Shown: positions 36,776 through 47,105 of the stretch, piece after piece
Numbering within the stretch: position 1 is the stretch's first letter
Layout: each line of letters opens with the position of its first letter
Source of the DNA: Microglena sp. YARC
Taxonomy: Eukaryota > Chlorophyta > Chlorophyceae > Chlamydomonadales > Chlamydomonadaceae
Direction: 5' to 3'
DNA length: 64,000 nt
Assembly (NCBI GenBank): GCA_022414725.1
Contig: CM039464.1
Coordinates: 10,396,038-10,460,037, forward strand
Program-made: the position numbers and the translations under genes
Notes under the pieces: model-generated
Told to the model about the DNA's origin: nothing
What the model saw: only the letters and a program-made list of their open reading frames with translations
Databases searched by the model: none

Positions 36776-36987
36776 AAGACGCACGTGTCTGATATGATTT
36801 CCTTAGCATAAACAGCAAAAGATTAATATCATTGAATGGATAAAGCAAAAATGGGGGAAAAATGTGGATAAACTGTTGACGTGTATGCTATCACGACATC
36901 TGTGCTACTTTGGTGATGTACCCTCCGAAAGTTTCCTACTTTTTTTTTCATTTTCTGCGAGATGAAAGAAATAGATGTTTTTACCTA
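36776..36987. other. AT-rich spacer
   Basis: No gene. The start still matches the transposase 3' region (GACGCACGTGTCTGATATGA), then unique AT-rich sequence with a T9 run up to the TA that flanks the next element. Confidence 0.45.
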
Positions 36988-37113
36988 CACTCGACGGAAT
37001 ACTAAAATGAAACCGCCTCCTGGAGTGTACGGTACACCTTATGGTGTAACCTTATGGTGTAGCGACCCACGGGGCAGTGGAACACCATCATGTTTTTTGT
37101 AGCCCATCAACCA

Positions 37114-39455
37114 TCACGCATCCCTGCAAAATGGAAGCGGTCTCCCTTGACCCAACAGTTCCATGCAGTGCAGCCTTGCGATTGTGAGAGCAGAGGAGCG
37201 GTCCCGGTCCGAGTAAGTGCTGGTTTCTGGAGAGAATCGCAGTCCTCGTACCTCAGGGTACCGCTTGATCGAGTTGTTGTCGACAAGAGAGGGGGATAAG
37301 CCACCCCTCCTGTGTTTTTCTTGGATTTGTTTACGTGTGCAGTACACCCTCACCGCCAACTGGTCGCGATAAGAGACATTTGGAGTCTCCTTCAATGGGG
37401 TGTGACCCAACAACTCGTAACCTAGACGAATCTGCCCTTCCGTGGTTATTTGGACACTTGGAATTTTGTAAACACATTCCTTCTTGGCACCGGTTTCCCA
37501 AGACATGAGAGTCGTCTTGAACTCATCTGTCACATGAACCTCCTCTTTGAAGAGGCGCTTGCAGGAAGCGAACATAGATCCCGTAGGCACAGCTACCTCT
37601 CCTGGTCCGGTAGCCTTCAAAGTCGTGATTGCAGAACCATATGCTACGCGAACCCTCAGGTCAGGATGATCCAACTTCATGTTGCGCTTGATCCCTGCCC
37701 AAAATGAGTCCATAGCCTTGCGCTTTCCAATGTACCTCTGAAAGTTGTCTCGGGATTCTCTGCGAAGGAGTGCCATCCTCCACCACTCGTCGGAAAACGT
37801 ATCGTAATTTTTCAAGTAAGCCGAGATATCATCTGTCCTGGATGTACTCAACGCTGCTCCATTTTCACGAAGAGACTCCCATCTAGGAATCATGTCTGAG
37901 AAACGTTTTTCTTGCTGTTTTTTCTGTTTCTTGATACCAGACTTGTGGTAAAAAGCTCCGCGTGTAAGCTTCCATGTCTTGCTTTTGTCGTCTGCCAGAT
38001 ACGTGACTGTAGCGATGTTGCTCCTACCAGGATCCACACCCAGAACGACGATACCCATATCGGGCAATGTCGTTTTGAGTTTATGGTCATACTGTTCTGA
38101 GACGCTCATACCTTCATCGTCACGAGACCTCTTACTTGTCTTCTTCAGATCGGATACACGAACCTGTACTGTCTTGCTGTACTGCATGCTCAATGAGACT
38201 CCGTCAGTACAGATGCTACAATCGAACACCCACCCCGTCTTGACAGGTGGTTTCTTGAAGAAGGAACCTGCGACTGTTTTTCGGGCGTTCACGAGCGTGT
38301 CATACCTACCCTTTGCATGTCTGTACTCGTCAGTATCCTTGATATCATTAACGTCAGCATCGTACTTCTGTTGGGACAACTTGCATGCCTCCCATTCACC
38401 AGGACCACATGATTTTTTCTTCTTAAATGCAGGCTTCAGAGGCAACATGAAGCGGTCGGGATCCTTTACATCTTTCCACTTTGAAAGCTCGACGATGTTT
38501 GGGTCTTTGGGAACACGTGCCTGAATAGGTTCACGAGGGTCTTCATGTCAAGGCGGACATGCGCCCGTTGGACATTAAAGATGGGCATCAACCGGATACG
38601 ACGTGCACCAATAGCCTCCAACCGTGTCTGCATCCAATAATTGAACCGGACCATGGTCGGGAAGTCCATGTCTTTGCCATAGTCATCATAAAGTCGACTT
38701 CCATCTGGAACTTTCAGCCTGACTCGAACTTCACGGACATACTCCTGAACAGACTCTGGCCAAGATTCCATCTCCTGTATTTCTTGTTGGATAACCCTCA
38801 TCACGTCGTACACACGGATGGTCTTCGGAGCTTTCAGTGCATTCAAAGTAGCCTTAGTGAGGCGTGTCAGACGAGGTACCAAAGGAACCCATGCGTTGTT
38901 CGACACGACAGTGCTCAATGTGTGACCGGCATAGTTCAAAACCTGGTCGAAATAGATAGGGTAGGAGTTGATGTAGTCAGGGTCATCGCTACCAAGCACC
39001 TTTCCGATTACGTCTTTCACGGCTTCGTATGATATTCTACTCTCTTCATCTGGGAAGACACCGTCAACTCCGATCCTTAGCCAATCCTTCCAGTAGGTAT
39101 CCTTCATATCGTACATATTAGGAATCGGCAGGTCGCCCTCCATGAGCCTCGTGACATGGAAAGTCAGCACCAGACTGGAACGCCGCAACATGCGGCTCAC
39201 TACATTGACGAGTTGATCCACATGTTCCCTAAACTTACCGAATTCTTCATCGTCAAGACTCATTGCCTTCTTCAGGGCGCATTTCACGACACACATCTTT
39301 TCCACCGTCTTGTATTCTGGAGGGGGTTTGGCGATGAGACCATTGTCTTCGCATAAACGGACAATATCGTCCTTCTTGTCCTTTGATGAGTATGCTACTT
39401 CGGCCAATTTTAGTAGCTCCTTCAATTTCGCGACTGTCGGAGGTTTCGTTGCCAT
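37114..39455 (-). pseudogene. Fanzor, family 2A, SAP-like N terminus, one frameshift
   Basis: I start it at MATKPPTVAKLKELLKLAEV (39455; 39512 is also possible). Residues 8-38 look like a SAP DNA-binding motif (LKELLKLAEVAYSSKDKKDD). The N-terminal frame ends at 38466 after NLFRHVFPK; the next frame begins within the overlap and continues to 37114. At about 38510 this copy has CCC where the sister copy has CCCC. The catalytic half has RuvC-I VLGVDPGRSNIATVTY, RuvC-II-like VTDEFKTTLMSW and RuvC-III-like DRDRSSALTIARL; no zinc cysteines follow DEF. About 775 residues in all. Expected role: RNA-guided DNA cleavage with a guide scaffold from the 3' end. Confidence 0.88.
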
Positions 39456-39539
39456 CTTACATAATTTATACATCACAGAACTCTTTATACCAACATCACA
39501 TACGTGTTCCATACGTGGTCAAAACAACCCATAATGATT

Positions 39540-40563
39540 TTATCAGTGAGGTTGCTGAATGCTAAGGAAATCATAACAGACACGTGCGTCTTTGTATCGT
39601 TTGGTATATAGTTCAATCGACGAAAGTCCTTCTTCACCTTAAATGGGCGTTCCTGTCTCCCGGCCGATTTTTTTAAATTTCTAATCAGGATTTAGAGCCT
39701 CCGGAAAGACTAGCTAGCTTGAGACATAAGCACCATGGAATCACAATTCCGCTCCATACCATGTTTCGCAACCAGTCAAAATCGGCCGGGTGGTAGGAAC
39801 GCCCATTCTTAGCGAAGCACAGCTCAATAGCATTGAATTCTGGACTGTAAGGAGGAGTGTAACAAATATTTACGGGGCTTCTGAGGACCAAGTTCTTATG
39901 GATACTGGCGTTGTCCATTATTACTACTGAATTATTGCACAAACTCAATGAGTCAATAAATGCAGCGAAGTCCGTCTTCTTCACAGATCCTTTCTTCACA
40001 ACGAACTCCTTCCTACCATCTGAAAAAACTGCCATCAACAAACTATGGTGTACCCACCCACCAGTAATTTTAACGATAACAGGTTTTCCTACAGGGGAAT
40101 ACCCATAATGTGGCTTGAGACGTTCACTAAACCCACATTCGTCAACTGATACTAAAATTTTCCCAGCATTGATTGTATCCTGGTATCTACTACAAAATTC
40201 AGTGACAAGTGGAACTAAGTCCCCTTTACACTGTCCACGGAGTTTGCTCCTTTTTCTTGTAAAACCAATGAGTTTTATGAAACGATACACTGTTTTAGTT
40301 GATAATCGTAAATTGTGAGTACTTTTGAAAAATGCAACAACACCTCTTGCGGTTGTGCATTGAGTTGACAATAAAAACAATTTCAACAACTCTTTGTTCG
40401 TCTCAAAAAGTTTGCTTACAAATTCACGTCGTTTTCGATTTACACCAAAGCGTTTCCAACTCCACAGAGTAGAACGACTGATGTTCGTAAACACAGAAGT
40501 TTTTAACACACCCAAGTCAGCGACCATTCTTAACGCCAATTTTCTAACGGCGATGTCGTACAT
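39540..40563 (-). pseudogene. Tc1/mariner-type transposase, DD29E, split by a MITE
   Basis: Starts MYDIAVRKLALRMVADLGVL. Helix-turn-helix regions about residues 25-60 and 95-115; catalytic Asp in SVDECGFSERLKPHYGYS, second Asp in VVIMDNASIHKNLV, Glu in YSPEFNAIELCF. Only 29 residues separate the second Asp and the Glu, against 34 in families 1 and 3. The MITE at 39642-39807 cuts the frame just after ELCFAK; the remaining C-terminal codons lie at 39540-39637. Without the MITE the reading would continue, as in the fragment at 26240. Confidence 0.88.
39642..39807. mobile_element. 166-bp MITE inserted in the family-2A transposase
   Basis: AATGGGCGTTCCTGTCTCCC at the left, GGTAGGAACGCCCATT at the right, with CTTA duplicated (39638-39641 and 39808-39811). 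The uninterrupted sequence at about 26370 reads CACCTTAGCGAAG, which proves the 4-bp duplication and the exact ends. Confidence 0.97.
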
Positions 40564-40590
40564 TTATTTCCATCTGATATATGTTTCATT

Positions 40591-41348
40591 TTACTGTTCC
40601 GCCGACTGTAGAATCGCGAAAACGATCTTCTTGAAGCACCCTTCTACCTGTTCGATCTCGGCAAACATGATCTCGGCAACGTGTTTAGGTGGACACCCGA
40701 ACGCCCCGCATCCCCAAGCTCCTAATACGATGCTGTCATGTCCGTACTTGTGAGCTACACTCAATACGAGTCTCACCTTTTCGCGAAACAATTGACTGTC
40801 TTTCTCTGAGAACCTGTTGTCCACCAGCTGTGGCATGGAAATGCACGGACATGCCAAGAAGGATGCCGATTTAGAAAACTTCAGGAACTCGAATCCGTCT
40901 CTCTCGCACTCCCTGATGATGTCGACGTCGAACGATACAACGGCTTCCCTTTCTCCGATCGGGTAAAACGACCTCGAGAGATGACGATGGTAGTTCGTCC
41001 TCCGGAACAACGACTCTTCCTGCATCCCACCTCCACAAGACACGCACCCCCAGGATTATGTATGTCCGCCATGTTCAAGACGAGCGGGTGCATACCTTGC
41101 TTTATAAGGTCTAGGGTCGCATCTAATGTGTCCATGTCTATGACACGGATATCGGTCCGCATCGTATATTTCGTGCGATCAAACTCGAAGGAAGGATCGT
41201 ACGAAACTTTCAAAGAAGCACGAGGAGGGACATGATCCTCGAATATCCGAATGTTTTCGTGCCACACACGTACTCTCCGTTTAAAATCCTCCATACCTGT
41301 TTGTAAGAAAGATCTTCTTATACGAACTATTCGGCCGTGTTCACTCAT
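40591..41348 (-). pseudogene. PARG-like macrodomain protein (DUF2263 type), frameshifted and truncated
   Basis: Starts MSEHGRIVRIRRSF. The N-terminal frame leads to MADIHNPGGACL, the NPGG loop of microbial PARG-like (TIGR02452/DUF2263) proteins; the next frame gives CGGGMQEESLFRRTNYHRHL and later LGAWGCGAFGCPPKHVAEIM, the family's GAWGCG..F signature. The shift lies at a G5 run near 41050. The last eight residues and the stop come from the family-2A terminus, so the natural C terminus is also lost. Such enzymes remove ADP-ribose from proteins; in a virus this could oppose host ADP-ribosylation (inference). Confidence 0.82.
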
Positions 41349-41484
41349 ATCAGTATCAGGGGGTGGTGGGGTTTTCGATGAACTTATCGGCGAAACGCGA
41401 GAGGTCGGTCGCTCTGTGACTCGACTCGACAGGTGCCGCCTTGATGCGGTAGTGGGTGTGTCCCACTTTATTTGAGAACAACTG
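41345..41484. mobile_element. Scrambled family-1 remnants around a composite-repeat unit
   Basis: 41345-41405 matches Fanzor family-1 3' coding (AGTATCAGGGGGTGG, CTTATCGGCGAAACGCGAGA), then a GTGACTCGACTCGACAGGTG unit, then the terminus GTGTCCCACTTTATTTGAGA..ACTG ending at 41484. A short piece GTGAGAACAACTGTAACAAC repeats just after. Confidence 0.7.
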
Positions 41485-41551
41485 TAACAACATTACAATT
41501 TTATGGTGTAAATGGAATAATAGATCTTTCAGTGAGAACAACTGTAACAAC

Positions 41552-42282
41552 ATGCGAGAACACGTTCGCCCATTTTCATTTGAGCGCGTAGCATTCAGCG
41601 ATACAGGAAAGATACCATCCTATATACGCATCAGTAAATCCAAAATACCCGGAGCAGGGAGGGGCCTCTTTGCTATCCGTTCGCTACCCACTGGAACACC
41701 ACTCACAGAGTACCAGGACCTGTCATCAACGAATCGAATGTGTCCTCGCGTACACGATCGGGAAAGCGAAAAAGTAAACGTGTACATGCGTACGCATTTG
41801 AGATCGCGTGCACCCCAAACGTTCTCACGCTCCAACCAGACCCATTCGATCTGAGCAAGGGAGTGGCACATATCGCAAACGATGCCATCCATCCAGAAGT
41901 GACGGGATTCTCAAACAACTGCGAATTCATACAGAAGAAGAAGGGGGAGACGGAAGAAGTATACCTATGCACCTCAAGGAAAGTGAAGCGGGGAGAAGAA
42001 TTGTTCGTGGACTACTTGATGCCATACTGGATTAACGGAAAGCATCCGCACTCTGCAATGTCCAAATGGCTGAAAAAGGCCCGCAGAATTCAATACACAT
42101 TGAAAGCCATGGGTGTGCGTCTCGAGCAATACATGGGAGGCGATGAATACGAAATAGTAGACCCTGACCTACGCGTATTCTGTGGAGAATGCGAACCTAC
42201 AAAGATAAGAGTGATCAAATGCTGTCCTTCAGAATCCATGTACACATGCTCAGAATGCAAGAATTGCATCATTTACATGTAA
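41552..42282 (+). pseudogene. SET-domain protein, frameshifted
   Basis: Starts MREHVRPFSFERVAFSDTGK. First frame: SKIPGAGRGLFAIRSLPTGT, the SET-I GxGRGLFA segment. At the A5 run near 41770 the sense moves to the frame opened at 41740, giving HAYAFEI, HIANDAIHPEVTGFSNNCEF (the NxxxxPN-like region in modified form) and VKRGEELFVDYLMPYW (GEEL..DY). A C-terminal tail has cysteines FCGECEP, KCCPSES and YTCSECKNC, possible zinc ligands. SET proteins methylate lysines, in large DNA viruses often histone or viral lysines. The HS/NC substitution and the frame break leave activity uncertain. Confidence 0.82.
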
Positions 42283-42368
42283 AAATGAATTGTCCATGCT
42301 TTTCGTGTCCTCTACCCATTTCGTGTAAAGAGACCCTGTCGTACCAGTATGTATATTCGGATTTTCTC

Positions 42369-42791
42369 ATGGAGACGTCTGTGGTCCTCGTCCCGGGCCG
42401 TCGCTACCGCATCCGTATCCACCCGAACCTGATGTCCGGCTTCTCGCCCGAGGTCCTCCACCACCCGCTGCTCTGGGACAGGGTCATGCGGTACGAGGGC
42501 ATCGACGACGCGTTCCCCGGCAAGTCCTGTGGCAAGTCCTGCGGCAACACGAGCCGCATCTTCACCGACGGCTTGGATACCCTGTCATTCGTGGGAGTCG
42601 ACCCCCACTGCGTCGACTACCAGGCGGTCATGGCGGTGATCTGTGCCTGCCAGAACGAATCCACGGATCACGGGACGACGCTGCACGTCTTCGAACGCAA
42701 GCCGGGCGACGGGACGCGTCAGCTGGAGGTGGTTGCAGAGGTGTCCAACGAGGAAGCTGACTCAGCCGACCCTGGGCACGATAATGAATGA
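42369..42791 (+). CDS. GC-rich hypothetical protein (140 aa)
   Basis: Starts METSVVLVPGRRYRIRIHPN. Codon third positions are almost all G or C (for example from 42369 to 42720), unlike the flanking SET gene and repeats, suggesting different origin. Beta-rich with a CGKSCGNTSR stretch. Upstream in-frame ATG at 42285 precedes AT-richer codons and is less likely. No family recognised. Confidence 0.6.
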   Translation: METSVVLVPGRRYRIRIHPNLMSGFSPEVLHHPLLWDRVMRYEGIDDAFPGKSCGKSCGNTSRIFTDGLDTLSFVGVDPHCVDYQAVMAVICACQNESTDHGTTLHVFERKPGDGTRQLEVVAEVSNEEADSADPGHDNE

Positions 42792-43381
42792 ATGAATGGA
42801 TCAAGGGAACGCGCACCTTCACAGACAATGTGAATACAATTACAGTCAGAGACAGAATTTGTGGGACACCCTTACCGGTGACCCTTGAAACCCAATTGAT
42901 TGGGTAGGTCAGCTAAAGGTTTTGTATCAAGGTCCCAATCCTTCGTGTCCCTTCATCCCGTATTTCAGCATTTAAGCTGGCCCAGAGGATAACAATTGTA
43001 AGCTGCTAACTGACCCATGTGGGTCGGTTGGTTGAGCGCCCACATTTGCCTCTCCGGAAGCTGGGGTTTTAGGGGGGGGGCGAGTGAACACATCCGGTCG
43101 CTCCACGTTATCAGAAGCAGAAGAAGGTTCAGCAGAGTTCACGTCTAGGTTCCAGGTTGCACTATAGCCACATTGGATGCGCTTTTGACACTGTTGTGAC
43201 AGTGCAGTACTTAGTGGACCTTGACGTTATTTACCACCATCTTCAAACGTTCTAGCCCCTTCTCCTTTGTCTGACACTACTTCTTCTTCTCATTGTGATA
43301 TTTAGTATCTAAATAACTAAAAAAATGTATCAAAAAAAAGAGTATCTAAATAACTAACTGACTAACTAACTTACTGACTGA
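42792..43381. mobile_element. Family-3 MITE-like copy and gene-free repeats
   Basis: Left terminus CAGTCAGAGACAGAATTTGT at 42843, joined directly to the right-side repeat GGTCAGCTAAAGGTTTTGTA (as at 33245), up to about 43020. Then a G9 run (43073-43081), unique sequence, and the trailer repeat of the Ala/Pro-rich gene (43313-43381). No gene seen. Confidence 0.65.
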
Positions 43382-43723
43382 CTAAAGGGTCAGGGAGCTA
43401 ATCTCAAGTGAGAGCTCGTCAAGCGTAGGTCGCTTGGTGGCGAGGTACGCCTCACGCTTGGCGGGAGTCTGTTTCATGCACGATAGGTGCGAGCACTTGC
43501 CAGTTGTGAAGGTCCCACCATTGGGGTTGCTTAAGATCGCCTGTTTTCTACCACACGGGTTGCCGTGAATGGTGACAGCAGTGCAGACCAGGGTGGGGGA
43601 ATACCCCACGATGGTAAATGCATCTATATTGGATCCAACAGGAAGCTCGTTCTTTAGAACGGACCCGCGACCAACACGACCGGAGGCCAAGGATGAGGAC
43701 AGGGAGCACGTTGAGAACGAGCC

Positions 43724-43758
<35 letters not shown>

Positions 43759-44323
43759 TAGCAGCAGGAGCAGCAGCAGCAGGAGCAGGAGCAGCAGGAG
43801 CAGGAGCAGCAGGAGCAGGAGCAGTAGCAGTAAACGTAAAAGCAACAGCAGGAGCAGCAGCAGCAGAAGTAGAAGCAGCAGGAGTAGGAGCCACAGATGG
43901 TGAACCATTGGCGCGGCGCCTTTTACCGCCACTGCTGGAACTCTCCGACATGCATTCGTCCTCTGGGAGGGCAAGGGCACTGGCGAGGGCAAGCAAGGCG
44001 GAAGGAGCAGGAGCAGGAGCAGCAGCAGACTTAGCAGCGGTGGCAGCTAAGGCAATAGGGAGAAGCATTGCCTGTAAAGGATCTTTCTCCGCTTTGGGTT
44101 TCTCTTCGAGAAACTTAGCGTACGCATTTTTCATTGCGCAGACAGGGTCTGCGAGGCACGCAGGAACGAGGGGAAATGAAATTATCTTGTTGCACATGTC
44201 CTTCATGTGAGAGACACTGAGTTTAGTGTTGATCTTCGTTTGGTCCTTCACTTGGACAACTGTAAATATACCGGAATCATTCACGAATGATGTGAAATCG
44301 GTAGACATGTTGTTGGTAGACAT
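43382..44323 (-). CDS. Ala/Pro-rich protein with C-terminal Cys motif, copy 2
   Basis: 313 residues, nearly identical to the gene at 2041-2955 in the first 85 and last 100 residues, with a longer Ala/Pro tract (GCTCCTGCTCC repeats, 43725-43900). Same CAA-rich leader (44331-44395) and same trailer. The two copies are inverted relative to one another about 41 kb apart. Both frames are open, so both may be expressed; function unknown. Confidence 0.8.
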
Positions 44324-44566
44324 GATATCAAGTAGTTGTTGTTGTTATTGTTGTTGTTGTTGTTGTTGTTGTTGTTATTGTTGTTGTTTCAAAGGAAGGA
44401 AAAAGGCGTCAATTTTTTTTTAGCATAAAAGAAGAAGAGGAGAAGACATACAGAAGACGGGGGCTCAGTTACATGCGCATTGGTTCCGATTCCCGAATCC
44501 ATCCCAGGAAAGACGTAGGCTCCGAGTAACTTCTCTGTGTGTCCTGAAGAATCCGTTTTCAGTGGT

Positions 44567-44926
44567 ATGACAGGGGTCATCTGGAGGTACGCCTTGGGCG
44601 TAGGCAGTGGCATTTCACGCGACCACAACGCCTCGCGGGATATTGCTCGTGAGGAGGATAGCGCAGAGGATGAGACGCCCGTTGAATACGAGGAGACGGA
44701 CCAGGAGCGTATGGATCGCGAGGCGTATGTCTCACATGTGGTGACTGTGATTTTTGACAACGTCGTCCAGGCTAACATCGAGCGCTACGATTCGGTGCAC
44801 GCCTTTATCGAGGCCAATGCAACAGAAATAAAGCGGTATCATCGCTCAAGGATCTGGGCATCCAACCCATCCAGCACATTTTCTACGGCCTGCTTCCCCG
44901 TCGTGCCCTTCGGTTCCCCAACTTAA
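44567..44926 (+). CDS. Hypothetical protein, possibly frameshifted near its end
   Basis: Starts MTGVIWRYALGVGSGISRDH with an acidic middle (EEDSAEDETPVEYEETDQER) and a helical segment (NVVQANIERYDSVHAFIEAN). After about 44845 the neighbouring frame reads SSLKDLGIQPIQHIFYGLLP and RHKNVIRFLDERCIAILIKP, which looks more protein-like than the annotated end, so a frameshift is likely and the gene may extend to about 45050. Confidence 0.5.
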   Translation: MTGVIWRYALGVGSGISRDHNASRDIAREEDSAEDETPVEYEETDQERMDREAYVSHVVTVIFDNVVQANIERYDSVHAFIEANATEIKRYHRSRIWASNPSSTFSTACFPVVPFGSPT

Positions 44927-45233
44927 CTCGCCACAAGAATGTCATCCGCTTCCTGGATGAGCGGTGCATTGCCATTCTCATAAAGCCGCTCTTGAGCTCA
45001 AGCCCGGGCACCGTAAGGAAGCACTGGCCTCGGAAGCTCGCATGCACAGCCTGATCTGCGTCCGCATCCTGTATGCAGAGGAAGCTCGCGCCCTTCTTGG
45101 CTGATCTCTCTACATATTGCACCCCATCCTTGCAGTACACGGCCACGTCTCTGCCTGGGCGGACCGCACCAGGGAAGTGGTGCATGGTTTGGTCTGGCAG
45201 GGTGTTGGTGGTAAGCATGGGGCGAACCTGCAT
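44883..45233 (-). CDS. Hypothetical protein (116 aa), convergent with the previous gene
   Basis: Starts MQVRPMLTTNTLPDQTMHHF; middle CKDGVQYVERSAKKGASFLC looks like a folded beta protein and the end is basic. It would overlap the extended form of the plus-strand gene, so one of the two may be spurious. Confidence 0.4.
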   Translation of the reverse strand: MQVRPMLTTNTLPDQTMHHFPGAVRPGRDVAVYCKDGVQYVERSAKKGASFLCIQDADADQAVHASFRGQCFLTVPGLELKSGFMRMAMHRSSRKRMTFLWRVKLGNRRARRGSRP

Positions 45234-45311
45234 TATGTACAGTCAACGGAACAGCGAACAAAGAAGTGTCTCTGAAGCATAATGTTTAAGTGTAGCATAT
45301 TGTAACAAATC

Positions 45312-46826
45312 ATGGAACTTCTTTCTGCAGTCCCACTCCACATCATCGCGTTTCATTTATCAACCAGTGATGATAAATACCATCGATTATGCGACGTCTC
45401 AGAGGACGCCGCGAACCTCATGTTGGTGGGAAACGTTTTTTTCTCCGAGCTTGGTCTTGCTGTGCAAGAGAAGCTGGAGCCTGATGGACACCTTGTGAAC
45501 GATGCAGAGTTCGAGAGGATGCGTATTCCCGAGGGTCTTTCAGAGGCAAGCAAAGCGGATGTTCTCAAGAAGGCGTGTCGCGATCGTGGCCTGATGGTTT
45601 ACGGTTCCAAATCCGTATTGTGGAGGAGGCTGATGGAGGCGGAAGTTGTCGCTCGCACCCCTCGAGCGTGCATCCTGTCTGCCAAATTCCGTTCCGAAAT
45701 GAGGGCTATGCGCGACGCACGCATCGGTGTGTCGAATGCCAAGTCTGAGTATCGCTTGACCGAGAGTGATCTCACGACGCTGAGTTGCGAACTCAAACAA
45801 AATTCTGTGCATCGTTTATCTTATCTTATCCGCGACGTGGCTCGTGTTGCGCTCGAGAAGAATGAGCGACGTACCTCTCGTGCGGCGTTGCTTTCCAATA
45901 AGCTTGGTGACATGCCGTTGGATTCAAGGATATTCTCATTTTCGGACTCCGCATGCAGGGCCCGAGATTTGTACGTTAATTTTGGAAGAGGGGGGTGTAT
46001 TGTGAAAGTCGCTGCAGACATCATTGCTACAAATACTCGCCTTCACATTTTGGAGAGGGCTCTCGAGTCTCGCGGATGTGAACTTCGCAGTGACTCTCGT
46101 TTGTGCAAGGGTTTTGTTGACAAAAACGAAGGAGATCCCGATGACATCTCCGTATCGATGCTTGAGATGAAATTCTTTCACAATCACACTGAGTACGCTT
46201 CAATTCTCTATGATCTTTACGTCGATCGTAGAGAATTGAAGCGTGATGACATCGACAGCGTCATCGACATCAGATCGATTCTATTCGATTCGTTTCGATT
46301 CGATTCGCTTCGTATGACGACATCACATCAATGCTCGTCGATTCGATTCGAATCGAATGCCAAGTGGGAAGCCATGACGCAGTGGGCTGATACACACGAT
46401 CTTGACGATCCTGACATACCTAAAAGCCTGCGATTTTATGTCTTTTATCTGAAGGCAGCGTGTATCGTTTCCGATATCAGGAAAGCGTGGCGTGCTCGCC
46501 AGCCTCGAATTCCTGTCCATGTCCTCAATAATATCGAGAATGTGTTCGTCCAGATCTTCCAGCGCACTCGCGACACAGAGTCCCTGGCATCCCTGAGAGC
46601 CAACCTCGAAGATGCGGGGAGTGGACTGTCTGCGCGTGTGGATACCGTTTCTGTGATGTGGGATAATATCTGTGAGTGGCCCGGCGCGAGCGTGATATTC
46701 GATACCGAGTTCAAGATTCTCAACGCGACCCATGCTACCTACGTCGCTTCCGTGGAGAAGTTTCGCATCGAGCAAACATCCGGGGGCCGGGGACATGTAG
46801 TAAGAAAGACAACGAATTCTCCATAG
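45312..46826 (+). CDS. F-box-like/SAP-like protein with transposon-derived end
   Basis: 504 residues from MELLSAVPLHIIAFHLSTSD. Residues 1-40 resemble an F-box (SAVPLHIIAFHL, then CDVSEDAANLM); residues about 75-112 (SEASKADVLKKACRDRGLMV, YGSKSVLWRRLMEAE) resemble a SAP motif, usually DNA-binding. The rest is helical with no named domain; a GATTCGATTCG direct repeat at 46275-46350 encodes DSFRFDSLR. The last 16 residues (SGGRGHVVRKTT) are read from a TnpB-type element end that begins about 46776, so the original C terminus is lost. Confidence 0.65.
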   Translation: MELLSAVPLHIIAFHLSTSDDKYHRLCDVSEDAANLMLVGNVFFSELGLAVQEKLEPDGHLVNDAEFERMRIPEGLSEASKADVLKKACRDRGLMVYGSKSVLWRRLMEAEVVARTPRACILSAKFRSEMRAMRDARIGVSNAKSEYRLTESDLTTLSCELKQNSVHRLSYLIRDVARVALEKNERRTSRAALLSNKLGDMPLDSRIFSFSDSACRARDLYVNFGRGGCIVKVAADIIATNTRLHILERALESRGCELRSDSRLCKGFVDKNEGDPDDISVSMLEMKFFHNHTEYASILYDLYVDRRELKRDDIDSVIDIRSILFDSFRFDSLRMTTSHQCSSIRFESNAKWEAMTQWADTHDLDDPDIPKSLRFYVFYLKAACIVSDIRKAWRARQPRIPVHVLNNIENVFVQIFQRTRDTESLASLRANLEDAGSGLSARVDTVSVMWDNICEWPGASVIFDTEFKILNATHATYVASVEKFRIEQTSGGRGHVVRKTTNSP

Positions 46827-46975
46827 GGGTATCATAGGGGTCAACTCACCAGGGGATGCTGTCCTTTACGAACAGGGATTTTCTGTTCGAACAGCCTTCA
46901 GGAATATGCCAGCTGCCCCCACAATGTCTCTGTCGCAGTTGAATTTACAGTTCTTGCACATTGATGGGGATTGCC
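46776..46975 (-). pseudogene. TnpB-type fragment, second copy
   Basis: Same element as 21885-22180. Minus strand from about 46970 reads CKNCKFNCDRDIVGAAGIFL to the stop at 46866-46868, then the conserved 3' flank to 46776. The upstream zinc pair is lost. Confidence 0.8.
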
Positions 46976-47105
46976 CAGACCCCGATGTCTGATCGCACAC
47001 TCGAGGTTGGCTTACCTCTCGAATCGGCGAGAGTGCTGAGAGACCAGCAGTTCCTCTGTCAAAAGAAACAATATGTTCTTTGTTATTGAACAATAAAGAG
47101 AAGCT

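Larger units (their letters stand above)
36988..40608 (-). mobile_element. Fanzor/mariner element, family 2A (3.6 kb)
   Basis: Left end CACTCGACGGAATACTAAAA, right end ..TTACTGTTCCGCCGACTG, TA on both outer sides. Carries a Fanzor gene and a DD29E transposase, both minus strand; the transposase is interrupted by a 166-bp MITE at 39642-39807. The two termini differ at several positions (CACTCGACGGAATACT versus CAGTCGGCGGAACAGT) but align throughout. The right end lies inside the 3' end of the PARG-like gene. Confidence 0.93.

Noticed and set aside
40591..42282. Programmed ribosomal frameshifting in the PARG-like and SET genes
   Set aside because: No slippery heptamer plus pseudoknot is evident, and the many similar breaks in unrelated genes favour decay or sequencing error.
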